Virus record (IMG/VR): IMGVR_UViG_3300008113_000146
Location: 1-52,875 of that record
Source of the DNA: a virus
Length of the DNA stretch: 52,875 nt
Strand: one strand, 5' to 3'
The position numbers and the translations under genes were made by a program. The notes beneath the pieces were generated by a model that saw only the letters and a list, made by a program, of their open reading frames with translations, searched no databases and had not been told where the DNA came from. This document shows, piece after piece, positions 15,101 to 23,753 of this stretch; the first letter of the stretch is position 1, and every line of letters starts with the position of its first letter.

Positions 15101-16498
15101 GCAAGCTTTGCAACAACAGTAACAAATAGCCTTTCACTAAAGGCTCCGCTTGCAAGCCCAACATTTACTGGAACAGTTACACTTCCTCTAACTACAGAAG
15201 GATATGTCAAAACTTCAGCATCTGGTGTGATATCTTCATCTTCAGCAATAGCTCAAGCAGATGTAACTAACTTAACAACAGATCTTGCAGCAAAGGCACC
15301 TTTATCTGGGCCTACATTTAGCGGAACTGTTGTTTTGCCATCAACTACATCAATTGGCAATGTCTCAGCAATTGAGATCGGTTATATTGATGGTGTTACT
15401 TCAGCAATTCAAACTCAGTTAGATGCTAAAGCTCCGCTTGCAAATCCTACATTTAGTGGAACTGTAAGTCTTCCAAATAATACAGTTACAAATGCAATGC
15501 TTGCAGGATCTATTGCAAACAATAAGCTGGCTAACTCAAGTATTACAATTAACGGAACGGCAGTATCATTAGGATCATCCTATACTATTCCAGTAACATC
15601 TCAAGCAACCCCATCTGCTTTAGGAACCGTATATGGCTTAATGAATACTACATTAAACAACACAGCTATTGGAAATCTTTCTTCATCAAATATAACTACT
15701 GGTATAAATAACACCGCATTTGGAGAAGAATCATTAGCACTCCTATCAGTTGGATCAAATAACTCTATATTTGGTTATCAAGCAGCCTCTAACTCATTAG
15801 GAGCTAGTGATAACGTTATTGTCGGTTTCTTTGCAGGAGGCACCTTAGTAAATGGTCAAAATAATATAATTATTGGTTCTGGAGCAAATTCATCAGGCCC
15901 AGATGTTTCAAATGAAATTACTTTTGGTAACAATCAGATAACTGCATTTAGAATTCCTGGAATTGGTTTGAATTTAACATCAGCAAATCCAGTAGTTACA
16001 TTAACTGATGCACAAAACTTGACTAATAAAGTTTTAACAGAGCCTTCTATTATTAGTCCAGTATTTTCAGGAGGCGTAGTTGTTCCAGAGCCAACTCTGG
16101 ACTCACATGCAATAAATAAAGGTTATTTAACAGCAGAACTTGCTCAAGCAGTAGGTAGCGATATTATGCCGTTAGATGATTTATCCCCAACATTTGATGG
16201 ATCACAATCGAGGTTTAGATTGACGTTTAATGGTGATGCATTTCAACCACAAAACCCATATAAGCTTTTAATAACGATTAATGGTATAATTCAAATACTG
16301 GGAAACCAAGATCAACATTGGCTAAGTCAGATTCCAGCCGACGGTTATTTCTTTGATGAAGATGGTTATATTCAGTTTGGAGAACCAATTCCAACTGGAT
16401 CATCATTTGAAGGAAGATACATGTCAGGACCAGAATCACAAGACGTCAAAAAATCTAGATATCCATTTAGAGCAGTGGATATATTATTAGGAGATTAA
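12134..16498 (+). CDS. Giant tail fibre protein (1454 aa)
   Basis: The N-terminus (IRIQLRRDTAANWATYNP, then LRAGEIGVETDTQRIKIGDG) is the classic hyaluronidase/fibre N-terminal module. Long beta-rich repeats follow, including several copies of EIGYLNGVTS.IQTQIDTKAPL and LTGTPTAPTA...TTQIATTAFVQ, a YadA-like head roll with NTAIG and NTAFG repeats (about residues 1176-1200), and a C-terminal domain ending PFRAVDILLGD. I prefer the GTG start at 12134 because GGAGG lies 8 bases before it; an ATG at 12128 is only 2 bases from that site. Likely long receptor-binding fibre. Confidence 0.8.
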   Translation: MAIRIQLRRDTAANWATYNPILRAGEIGVETDTQRIKIGDGTGTWSSRPYINVLPSELTELSQDAVNSALTAGNGITKVYDDAANTLTLSVDTSVIANKTYVDTAVSNLIDSAPGVLDTLNELAAAIGDDANFVTTITNNIATAKSEAITASNLYTDGRETAEIAARNAAILVAINALTTTDIEEGTNLYFTAERAQDAVNDALVAGNGITKSYDDTANTITISVTDSVITEAAQDAVNSALTAGTALTKIYDDSTNSLTINLDDTAVNPGAYGSQTKIPTFTVDQQGRLTAAGEADVATTLGISGDTGNTSINLLTETVQVSGGEGIDVAVTNNTITVSAEDATAGNKGVASFNITDFTVTGGDVAINHEMIQDVVGEMVSTNSESGISVTYDDTNGKLDFNVADPTITLSGDVTGSATMTNLGNVTITTAIEPNSVALGTDTTGDYVGSISGTTNEITVSGSGAENAAVTIGLPDDVTITNDLSVGGDLVVSGDFTVNGTNFAASATSITIEDNMVQLAHQNPANTVDLGVVVAYNDGTAKHSGIVRDVSEDKWKLFKGVTTEPSTTVDFTQGSLDNLKVAGLEASSLTVGDVSNTEIGYLNGVTSGVQGQIDLKAPLDSPDLTGTPTAPTATGTTNTTQIATTAFVQTKHGEALDYTDAAIITLGNTSTSTYVPLSSLEQPDGVATLNSLGKVPLTQIDTSLIQERVTGITDTEIGYLNGVTSNIQTQIDTKANSSDITELAQDAVNTAIVAGTGLDKTYDDVANTITIDIDSTVTTNSGTQTLSNKTLESPTINGATIGGNIVPSSNGVYDLGSSTNKFKDLYLSGATLYLDTAALQLDTGNIKFSHSGNSTTIPIGGGNHTVATLDGVQTINHKTFNTPKINEDVALTATSTELNILDGATLSTTELNYVDGVTSAIQTQIDTKAPLASPALTGTPTAPTATAGTDTTQIATTAFVQDAIELVVGAAPAALNTLSELADALNDDASFATTVTNSLSLKAPLASPTFTGTVTLPLTTEGYVKTSASGVISSSSAIAQADVTNLTTDLAAKAPLSGPTFSGTVVLPSTTSIGNVSAIEIGYIDGVTSAIQTQLDAKAPLANPTFSGTVSLPNNTVTNAMLAGSIANNKLANSSITINGTAVSLGSSYTIPVTSQATPSALGTVYGLMNTTLNNTAIGNLSSSNITTGINNTAFGEESLALLSVGSNNSIFGYQAASNSLGASDNVIVGFFAGGTLVNGQNNIIIGSGANSSGPDVSNEITFGNNQITAFRIPGIGLNLTSANPVVTLTDAQNLTNKVLTEPSIISPVFSGGVVVPEPTLDSHAINKGYLTAELAQAVGSDIMPLDDLSPTFDGSQSRFRLTFNGDAFQPQNPYKLLITINGIIQILGNQDQHWLSQIPADGYFFDEDGYIQFGEPIPTGSSFEGRYMSGPESQDVKKSRYPFRAVDILLGD

Positions 16499-16502
16499 GA
16501 AT

Positions 16503-19500
16503 ATGGCAAGAAAAGTACTACTAGAAACATCTTATACATTTACTCCGTCAACACGGACTATTTCGATTCCAAAAACAATCCTCAGAGAGAGATTGCTTTT
16601 AATTACAAACGTAACATCAAATCAGGTTATTTATAACTTCTCAGACCCAAGCATGGGTGCAACATCATACTCTGCTACTACAGACACCAACATGGTTGAA
16701 AATACCACAATGGTTCTTGAGTTTAATACAGCCTCAATGTCTGCAACAGACAAGTTGATGTTTACAATTGATACATTTGATGAAAGCTTTACTCCAGCAG
16801 AAACTCAGCTAGACCCAACAAATAAGTTTAGAGTTTCTTCTCCACAGGCATTGATCGATACCGACTTTGAATACGGTACACAGGTTTCTAAGTGGGAAAA
16901 CTTAGGTCTTTATAACAACAGACCATTTTCATATGCAAAGCCAACTCCTATTTCAAATATCTCATCAATTAGCTTGCCATCAGATTCAAGAACTGTAACA
17001 GTAACTCTGTCATCTGGAACAGCTCCAGCAAACGGAACACCAATTTCAGTTATTGACACATTTTTGCAGATTGCAAATGGTAACTTTATTATTGAAAACG
17101 GTGGTGGATCAAACTCATTTACATACACAGCTGCCGCAAAAAACAGAACTACAATTACACAGATCTTAGATGCAAATAAAACAATTGTCCAAGAAGGAGT
17201 TTTGTTTAGTGGTGCTCGAATTGGAGCATCAGCAACATTGACCTACACTGGAAGAAAAATTACTGTAACCACAACAATTCCTCACGGCCTTGCTCTGGGC
17301 AATGAAATTGTTATTTTAGGTGCAACAGCAACAACAAACCCTCCAAATGGAAACCAAGAAGTTGCTCAAGTTATTAGCGCAACACAATTTGCTTTCTACC
17401 ATGATGCGGCCCCAACAGGAACATTAGGTGGAGGAGTACAGGTATATGTAAGACCACAGTCTACATTCTTCCACAGACCTCATGATGGCGGTGTGCTATT
17501 TGGTACTAACGCAGGATCAAACTATGCACAATGTATTCGTCAAACACGTCGTTACTTTAGATACCAGTCAGGTAAAGGCCTTCAGATGTCATCAGGTACA
17601 ATTCTAAAGCCTTACGCTGGAATTGAAAACATTACATCTAACAACTCAACAACTGTTACTGTTCAAACAAAAGAAAAGCATAATCTACAGCCAGGAACAG
17701 TAATTAAAATTGGTGGATGTACACAAACAGCATACAACGGTACGTTTACTATTAACAATATTTTGACAGCAGATAAGTTCCAATATACAGCTTTATCTAT
17801 TCCGTCAGCTACAGTTGCAACTGGAGAATTCTATGCATCTGTAGAAGGATGGTATGGTTGCCAAAACAAACTTGGAATGTTTGATAATCAAAATGGTTTA
17901 TACTGGGAATATGATGGAAGCCAGCTTTATGCAGTTCGTAGAAACTCAACATTCCAGCTATCTGGAAAGGTAACTGTAGCAGAAGGTTCAGCAACTGTTC
18001 TTCAAACAAGCGTTGATTTTCCAACATATTTCTCTAAGCAATTAATTCCAGGAGATTATATTGTTATTAGAGGTCAGTCCTATAAGATTCAAGACATTGC
18101 AACAGATACATCTATGACAATCAGCCCAGCTTATCGTGGAGCTAGCGCAACATACTGTATCGTTTCAAAAACACAAGAAAAGCGAATTCCTCAGTCAGAG
18201 TTCAACTTAGATAAGATTGACGGAACAGGACCATCTCAGTACAATATTGATCTTTCAAAAATGCAGATGTTCTACATCGACTACACATGGTACGGTGCAG
18301 GATTTATTCGTTGGGGTGTAAGAGGTCCAAAGGGTAACGTTATTTATGTACACAAGATGCCAAATAACAACATTAATACTGAAGCCTACATGCGCTCAGG
18401 TAACTTGCCTGGTAGATACGAATCTACAACTGTTCCGCCTTACACAATTATTACACAAGATGTATTAACAACAGACGCAGCACTAACAGTTGCATCAACA
18501 GCTGGATTCCCTAACTCTGGAACACTTGTTGTCAGAAATGCTACTACATATGAGTATATGAATTACTCAGGTAAATCAGCAACTTCATTTACTGGTCTTA
18601 CAAGAGCTAAGGCTGGAAATGATAACTTATCTGTTACAATTCAAGCAGGTTCAAGTACTGGAACAGTAGCAAGCAATACTGGTTTACAGGTTGGACAAAG
18701 AGTAATTTCAGATGCATTCCCAGAAGGAACATTTATTTCTTCTATCAGTAACCTAACAATTGGATTCAGCAAAGCAGCACTTACAAATGATCCAACTGGT
18801 GTTATTGTAGCTCCTATGGGTGCAACATCAGCACAACTCTTTACATATATATCAACCGCTCCAATTATGGTTGAACTTGCATATCCATCATTTGCAGCAT
18901 CTATCTCACACTGGGGTACATCGGTAATTATGGATGGTCGCTTTGATGATGATAAATCTCTCGTCTTTACATACGGACAGAGAACATCAACATCAGTATC
19001 GTCTGGTTCATCAAGAGCGCTGTTCTCAATTAGAGTGGCGCCTTCTGCAGACAACGGTATTGCAGCACCATTCGGTTCACGAGAAATTGTAAACAGAATG
19101 CAGCTCACACTTAAGGCTCTGGATGTTACAACATCTACTACAGGTGCAAACCTTCTTGTTACAGCAATTCTAAACGGAGTTCCTTCAACCTCCACAGCTT
19201 GGACAAATGCTGTAGGAAACGTTGCTGGTGTTGCTAACTCATCACTTGCACAAATTGCAGACTACTCTGGTGGATCAACAACAGTTTCTGGTGGAGAAGT
19301 CACAGCTGGTTTCTTCGTAGGATCTGGTGCAAACTCAATTGATTTATCAAACGTTCGTGATTTGGGTAACTCAATTCTCGGTGGAGGATCAACAGCAGCA
19401 AACACTGCAATTTACCCAGATGGTCCAGACGTCCTAACAATTGTTGTTCAAAATATTGGTGGATCAACTGCATCAGTGTTCGGACGACTATCATGGACAG

Positions 19501-19514
19501 AGGCTCAGGCGTAA
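16503..19514 (+). CDS. Large virion appendage protein (1003 aa)
   Basis: Long beta-rich protein of the kind found as phage tail or baseplate adhesins; no enzyme motif seen. Recognisable stretches include an N-terminal jelly-roll-like region (residues 1-115), a repeated 'number/position' beta module (residues about 240-300 and 380-430, TVQTKEKHNLQPGTVIKIGG style), a central segment with YFRYQSGKGLQMSSGT and a C-terminal region with several Gly-rich turns. AGGAG ribosome site. It lies between the giant fibre and the smaller fibre proteins and is probably co-transcribed with them. Confidence 0.65.
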   Translation: MARKVLLETSYTFTPSTRTISIPKTILRERLLLITNVTSNQVIYNFSDPSMGATSYSATTDTNMVENTTMVLEFNTASMSATDKLMFTIDTFDESFTPAETQLDPTNKFRVSSPQALIDTDFEYGTQVSKWENLGLYNNRPFSYAKPTPISNISSISLPSDSRTVTVTLSSGTAPANGTPISVIDTFLQIANGNFIIENGGGSNSFTYTAAAKNRTTITQILDANKTIVQEGVLFSGARIGASATLTYTGRKITVTTTIPHGLALGNEIVILGATATTNPPNGNQEVAQVISATQFAFYHDAAPTGTLGGGVQVYVRPQSTFFHRPHDGGVLFGTNAGSNYAQCIRQTRRYFRYQSGKGLQMSSGTILKPYAGIENITSNNSTTVTVQTKEKHNLQPGTVIKIGGCTQTAYNGTFTINNILTADKFQYTALSIPSATVATGEFYASVEGWYGCQNKLGMFDNQNGLYWEYDGSQLYAVRRNSTFQLSGKVTVAEGSATVLQTSVDFPTYFSKQLIPGDYIVIRGQSYKIQDIATDTSMTISPAYRGASATYCIVSKTQEKRIPQSEFNLDKIDGTGPSQYNIDLSKMQMFYIDYTWYGAGFIRWGVRGPKGNVIYVHKMPNNNINTEAYMRSGNLPGRYESTTVPPYTIITQDVLTTDAALTVASTAGFPNSGTLVVRNATTYEYMNYSGKSATSFTGLTRAKAGNDNLSVTIQAGSSTGTVASNTGLQVGQRVISDAFPEGTFISSISNLTIGFSKAALTNDPTGVIVAPMGATSAQLFTYISTAPIMVELAYPSFAASISHWGTSVIMDGRFDDDKSLVFTYGQRTSTSVSSGSSRALFSIRVAPSADNGIAAPFGSREIVNRMQLTLKALDVTTSTTGANLLVTAILNGVPSTSTAWTNAVGNVAGVANSSLAQIADYSGGSTTVSGGEVTAGFFVGSGANSIDLSNVRDLGNSILGGGSTAANTAIYPDGPDVLTIVVQNIGGSTASVFGRLSWTEAQA

Positions 19515-19526
19515 GGGAGCAAACAG

Positions 19527-20027
19527 ATGGCTCTTAATAAGGGTAAGTTTAATTACGATGCAGACCTACAGGTTAATTCAATATCTGTAAAGCAATCTGC
19601 AGGATTTTCAGGAAATACTACCCTAGCTGGAAGTATAAGGTTGACTGGGTCTCTCGATCTTTCGGGAGGCACAGTCACCTTTTCAGACGGTGTACAATCA
19701 AGACAAGCCGTTCCATCTTTAACAACAATCAATACTAAATACTATAGTTATACATTAAGCAACTTAAATGAAAGAGATTCAATTATTGATATGAGAATGA
19801 CTGCTGCAAATACAGTTACAATTCCAGCAGATACAATTGTAAACTTTCCAGTGGGTACGACTATAGATATTCTCCAATCTGGAGCTGGACAAACAACAAT
19901 CCAGGCAGGTGATGGAGTAGTATTAAACTTTACACCAGGTAAAAAATTAAGATTCCAGTGGTCAATGGCCACAATTTTAAAAAGAGATGCCAACACTTGG
20001 CTTCTATTCGGAGATTTAACAGCGTAA
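19527..20027 (+). CDS. Tail fibre tip-like protein (166 aa)
   Basis: The N-terminus (NKGKFNYDADLQVNSISVKQSAGFSGNTTLAGSIRLTGSLDLSG) resembles fibre shaft repeats. The C-terminal part (NTVTIPADTIVNFPVGTTIDILQSGAGQTTIQAGDGVVL, then WSMATILKRDANTWLLFGDLT) is the widespread phage fibre tip domain. GGGAG ribosome site 10 bases upstream. Likely a short tail fibre or distal module of the neighbouring appendage. Confidence 0.65.
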   Translation: MALNKGKFNYDADLQVNSISVKQSAGFSGNTTLAGSIRLTGSLDLSGGTVTFSDGVQSRQAVPSLTTINTKYYSYTLSNLNERDSIIDMRMTAANTVTIPADTIVNFPVGTTIDILQSGAGQTTIQAGDGVVLNFTPGKKLRFQWSMATILKRDANTWLLFGDLTA

Positions 20028-20041
20028 GAAAGGTTCTTTAA

Positions 20042-21661
20042 ATGGGAAAAAAAGTTGGTAGAAGAGCACAGTTATCTGGTGACTTTGAACTTCCAGTTCC
20101 ACCTATCAATGTAACATTAACTGATGTTGGAACAAACCGTCCATTTAATAATGCATCAGGAGTTGTTTCTTTTGAATATCCTCCAAATCAGCTACCAATT
20201 ATTAGCTATACAGCTGTAATTAATTGTGGTGCACAAGGAACATTTACAGAAGTTGGTACATCTTCTCCAATTACAATTATTGGTATACCAGCAAATGCAG
20301 TAGGTACAGCAAGAGTAACTGCAACTAACGCAAATGGAACATCTGATCCATCACTACCTTCTCTTTCTACTACATTTACAACGGTTCCAGCAGCTCCAAC
20401 TGGTGTTACTGCTTCTTCCACAACTACTGGCCCAGACCATAGCACAGCAGGAGATCAAACTACCACCCCAGGACAACGTGGACAAGATACTGTTACATGG
20501 AACGCTCCAAATAACGGTGGAAAAGCTTTAAGCAAATATATTATTACATCCTCAGACACAACAGTGCAACCAGGAGGATTATCATCTCCATACGAAGTTG
20601 TTGGAAATCCACCTGCAACAACAATTAACATTAGAGAAACAATGGCAAGTTCTCAAACATACACAGTTGTCGCTGTAAATGCTAATGGAAATTCTTTAAG
20701 CGCATCTTCTGGACAGGTTACAACATTCTTTTCCCCTCCATCATTCTTTGCACCTCCTAACTTCTTTGCCCCACCTAATTTCTTTGCTCCACCAAACTTC
20801 TTTGCGCCACCAAACTTCTTTGCCCCACCAAACTTCTTTGTGCCGCCACTATTCTTTGCACCACCAAACTTCTTTGTGCCGCCACTATTCTTTGCACCAC
20901 CATCATTCTTCACGCCACCAAGATTCTTTGCACCACCAGATTTCTTTGTGCCACCTAACTTCTTTCTTCCACCAGCATTTTTTGCTCCTCCGAGATTCTT
21001 TGCCCCTCCAGGCTTCTTCTCGCCTCCAAGATTCTTTGCCCCTCCAGGCTTCTTCTCGCCTCCGAGATTTTTTGCTCCTCCGAGATTCTTCTCACCTCCT
21101 AGATTCTTTGCACCGCCAACATTTTGTATTCCAGAAAATACAAATGTTTTAACAAAAGACGGTTACAAGAAAGCAAAAGATATCACAACAGAAGATACAT
21201 TGGTAACTGTTTTGTTTGATAATATTCCAGAAGGCGATCCAGCATGTACTGTCGGAGACATTACTAGAAGCTGTATTGAAGACGTTGCTTCTTGGAAAAC
21301 TATTGATTTAGGAAATCCAACATATAATGAATCAAAGGTATATAATATAACTGAAAGATTACACGAATATGTTGTAAGAATTAATAATGATGAAAAATAT
21401 GAGCTGTCTCAGAACGAACAAATTTTAGTTAAAAGAGATGGAAAATATATTTTGCCAGAAACAATAGATCTTAAAATTGGAGACGAAATTGTTTCATATA
21501 ACAATAATTCAATAGAATTAATTTTTATTGAAAATATTGAAACAGTTCCAAAGGAGTCAAAGGTATTTTTGATATATAGAGAACCTTGGGGACTCCTTGT
21601 AGCCGAGTCTATGCTTGCATATAACGGATGTAATGTTAATCAAACACCATTGACTAACTGA
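20042..21661 (+). CDS. FnIII-like, FFxPP-repeat and Hint-domain virion protein (539 aa)
   Basis: Three parts are visible. Residues 1-228 hold two fibronectin III-like beta domains (YTAVINCGAQGTFTEVG..., APTGVTASSTTTGPD...). Residues 229-360 are 22 uninterrupted hexapeptides of the form FFxPPx. Residues 362 to about 530 form a Hint (intein/hedgehog-like) domain: it begins at a Cys (CIPENTNVLTKDGYKKAKDI), has the ELSQNEQILVKRDGKYI and LKIGDEIVSY strands, and ends LLVAESMLAYNGCN. In self-splicing inteins the second block has T-x-x-H and the end has H-N before a nucleophile. Here these are S-Q-N-E and Y-N-G-C, so full splicing is unlikely. It lies directly before the oxygenase run. Confidence 0.75.
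   Translation: MGKKVGRRAQLSGDFELPVPPINVTLTDVGTNRPFNNASGVVSFEYPPNQLPIISYTAVINCGAQGTFTEVGTSSPITIIGIPANAVGTARVTATNANGTSDPSLPSLSTTFTTVPAAPTGVTASSTTTGPDHSTAGDQTTTPGQRGQDTVTWNAPNNGGKALSKYIITSSDTTVQPGGLSSPYEVVGNPPATTINIRETMASSQTYTVVAVNANGNSLSASSGQVTTFFSPPSFFAPPNFFAPPNFFAPPNFFAPPNFFAPPNFFVPPLFFAPPNFFVPPLFFAPPSFFTPPRFFAPPDFFVPPNFFLPPAFFAPPRFFAPPGFFSPPRFFAPPGFFSPPRFFAPPRFFSPPRFFAPPTFCIPENTNVLTKDGYKKAKDITTEDTLVTVLFDNIPEGDPACTVGDITRSCIEDVASWKTIDLGNPTYNESKVYNITERLHEYVVRINNDEKYELSQNEQILVKRDGKYILPETIDLKIGDEIVSYNNNSIELIFIENIETVPKESKVFLIYREPWGLLVAESMLAYNGCNVNQTPLTN
20726..21121 (+). repeat. 22 tandem 18-bp repeats encoding FFxPPx
   Basis: In-frame array of 18-base units, each encoding Phe-Phe-x-Pro-Pro-x, with x mostly Ala/Ser/Val then Asn/Arg/Leu/Gly. 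The 3' units (from about 20990) alternate FFAPPG/FFSPPR in a higher-order 36-base pattern, a sign of recent unequal duplication. Confidence 0.95.
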
Positions 21662-21669
21662 TTATAAAA

Positions 21670-21678
21670 TGCTATCAT
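21670..21678 (+). promoter_or_regulatory. Extended -10 box and palindrome at the oxygenase run start
   Basis: TGCTATCAT ends 7 bases before the ATG at 21686. A perfect inverted repeat (TATCATAT at 21673-21680, ATATGATA at 21684-21691) spans this box and the start codon. Confidence 0.4.
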
Positions 21679-21685
21679 ATTTGAT

Positions 21686-22324
21686 ATGATATATAATAAA
21701 CAGCAATTATATCCAGGAATCTGGAGATATCCAGACGTATTTAAAAAAGACCTAAATTTAATTGAAAGAATTGAAAAAGAGGTCTCTTTAGATAATACTA
21801 AATGGAATAAGGCTCAAGTTTCACTAGAAGAAACAGATTTAAATTACAGAGACTGCCAAGACTTTAAATTATCTGCTTTAGGTAAAGAGCATGATTTATA
21901 TAAAGATATATATAATTGTCAAAAAGATCCAGTAGAAGACTTTTGCAGTATGTATTCAATTAAAATGGATTTTTGGGAATGGACTAATATTATTAAGTAT
22001 TATCCAAACCAATTTTTTGAAGAACACGCTGATGATGGATGGTCTTATAAATGTGCCGTTTCATTAGTCGGATATCCAAATGATGGTTATACTGGCGGAG
22101 GCCTATATTTTCCAAAATTTGATTTATTAGTAGAGCCAAAACTTGGAGATTTAATTATATTTCCATCTTCATTTATTTACTCTCACGTTGCTTTACCAGT
22201 AGAGTCGGGAATAAAATATTGTTTTGTAACAATGCTTGATTATAATGATGATGCACATACAGAAGAATATGATAAATATATAGATATAAAATACAAAAAA
22301 GAAAGAGAATATTATGCTACCTAA
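21686..22324 (+). CDS. 2OG-Fe(II) oxygenase, prolyl hydroxylase-like (212 aa)
   Basis: First gene of the nine-gene run. Predicted dioxygenase that uses 2-oxoglutarate and O2 to hydroxylate a substrate. Iron ligands H114-x-D116 (EEHADD) and H167 (YSHVALPV), and K177 (ESGIKY) where 2-oxoglutarate would bind. Core strands VSLVGYPNDGYTGGGLYFP and EPKLGDLIIFPSSFIY. The usual GGEL reads GGGL here. It begins 24 bases after the FFxPP protein gene and overlaps the next gene by 11 bases. It is most similar to the next protein, so the pair looks like a duplication. Confidence 0.85.
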   Translation: MIYNKQQLYPGIWRYPDVFKKDLNLIERIEKEVSLDNTKWNKAQVSLEETDLNYRDCQDFKLSALGKEHDLYKDIYNCQKDPVEDFCSMYSIKMDFWEWTNIIKYYPNQFFEEHADDGWSYKCAVSLVGYPNDGYTGGGLYFPKFDLLVEPKLGDLIIFPSSFIYSHVALPVESGIKYCFVTMLDYNDDAHTEEYDKYIDIKYKKEREYYAT

Positions 22325-23054
22325 TGCTGAAACAATTTATCCTGGAATCATTGTTTATAGAAATGTTTTTCCAAAGGAGTATGAATTTGATAGAAGGCTA
22401 GAAGCCGTGCTCTCTAAAACTCAAGGCAAGAAGCATTGGAATTTAGCACAGACTGGCTATGATACACTAAACAAGGATTATAGAGACGCCTGGGATTTTA
22501 AAATTAAAGAGCACGATGGTGGATCTTTAATGCTTGGTAATGGAAACTTTGTTGAGCCAAAAGATTTTACTGAAGATGAAATTGAATTAAGACAAATCTG
22601 GAGAGAAGCAAAGTCTCTTCAAATGGCTGCGGTAGCAGACTACATGCAGATGTTTCAAATCCCACCACTAAACTATTGGGAATCTTTTAATTTTATTAAG
22701 TATGCAAAAGACCAACATTTTAATGTTCATTCAGATCATGGATATTCTTATGTTTGTGTGCTTTCTTCTGTAGGATATATTAACGATGATTACGAGGGTG
22801 GAGAGCTTTTCTTTGACAAGCTTGGGGTTAGTGTAAAACCAAAAGCTGGCGACCTATATTTATTCCCATCATCCTTTATATATTCTCATGCTGCAATGCC
22901 AGTAAAATCAGGAACAAAATATGCAATTGTTACAATGTTAGATTATCAAGAAGCTCCTCATACACCGCTATATAGAGAAATTGAAGCAAGCTACGAATAT
23001 AATCATACAACTGAAGGGAAGAAGTTTAAACCAGCAGAACAAAGGGACAGATAG
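22314..23054 (+). CDS. 2OG-Fe(II) oxygenase, prolyl hydroxylase-like (246 aa)
   Basis: Paralogue of the preceding oxygenase, sharing YPGI, YRDxxDFK, a YW/FWE strand, FPSSFIYSHxAxPVxSG and VTMLDY. Iron ligands H139-x-D141 (HSDHG) and H192, with K202 (SGTKY) as the likely 2-oxoglutarate ligand. It has the intact NDDYEGGELFF core. An extra loop near residues 70-95 makes it longer than its sister. The next gene begins at the base after its stop codon. Confidence 0.85.
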   Translation: MLPNAETIYPGIIVYRNVFPKEYEFDRRLEAVLSKTQGKKHWNLAQTGYDTLNKDYRDAWDFKIKEHDGGSLMLGNGNFVEPKDFTEDEIELRQIWREAKSLQMAAVADYMQMFQIPPLNYWESFNFIKYAKDQHFNVHSDHGYSYVCVLSSVGYINDDYEGGELFFDKLGVSVKPKAGDLYLFPSSFIYSHAAMPVKSGTKYAIVTMLDYQEAPHTPLYREIEASYEYNHTTEGKKFKPAEQRDR

Positions 23055-23753
23055 TTGATTAATTTTGATGCCTATAAGACTGATGGGCCAAAAACAATAT
23101 TGTCGCCGCTAAAATTGCAAAGAGATTGGATGCAAGACAACGAATATTCATATAACTGCTTTCCTTTGTCTTTAGCAAATAAATTGGGTTGGGGTATTTC
23201 TTTTCCAGAAGACATATCGTTTGTTTGGAATGATAGCAACAATGAGTCTGGCATAGAGATATTAAGTGGTGAAGAGTATTGCTATTTTGATCGTGGAGAA
23301 TCTGTAATTTGTTTTCCAACTGATCTTGTTTTTAAAACAAATTCAGATCTAAGCATTTTAACAATGCCAGTGCCAAACCAGATCATTGATGGTGTGCAAT
23401 GCTTAACTTCTGTAATATCATCTTCTTTTTATACAGCAGGATTCCAGGTAATATGGAAAGTTTTAACTAAAAATAAGGTTATTACTATTAAAGCTGGCAC
23501 ACCAGTAGCAGCCATAATTCCAATATCTTTATCTGTATTAAACGATTCTTCAATAACAGTTCACGATAAAACCATTCCAGATCAAAAGCATAATCAAGAC
23601 TATATGAAAAAAATGAAAGAATATAGTATAATTAAAGACAGGTTTACTGGCTGGTATAAAAATGCCACAGATCAGTACGGTAATATAATTGGCGAGCACG
23701 AGACAAAAAGCATAAAGCTTTATGTTATAGAAGAAAAGAAAAAAGATGATTAA
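23055..23753 (+). CDS. DUF6065-family protein (232 aa)
   Basis: Contains the family pattern KLQRDWMQDNEYSYNCFPLSLANKLGWGISFP (residues about 20-50) followed by SFVWND, matching DUF6065 as I remember it. Function unknown. The second half is beta-rich (TMPVPNQIIDG, FQVIWKVLTKNKVITIKAGTPVAAIIPISL), cupin-like in feel. The start is TTG, placed immediately after the preceding stop, with AAAGGG upstream. It overlaps its paralogue downstream by 8 bases. Its place inside an oxygenase run suggests a role in the same process. Confidence 0.7.
   Translation: MINFDAYKTDGPKTILSPLKLQRDWMQDNEYSYNCFPLSLANKLGWGISFPEDISFVWNDSNNESGIEILSGEEYCYFDRGESVICFPTDLVFKTNSDLSILTMPVPNQIIDGVQCLTSVISSSFYTAGFQVIWKVLTKNKVITIKAGTPVAAIIPISLSVLNDSSITVHDKTIPDQKHNQDYMKKMKEYSIIKDRFTGWYKNATDQYGNIIGEHETKSIKLYVIEEKKKDD

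Noticed and set aside
20653-20913. Leftward Gly/Lys-rich ORF opposite the repeat array
   Set aside because: It is the mirror of the FFxPP codons; low-complexity reading of the repeat on the other strand, without a ribosome site.
20726-21121. CRISPR-like array of short direct repeats
   Set aside because: The 18-base units are contiguous, have no spacers and are in frame within a longer gene; they encode a protein repeat.
20042-21661. Functional self-splicing intein
   Set aside because: There is no downstream extein of useful length, the block B His is missing and the end is Y-N-G rather than H-N followed by a nucleophile.
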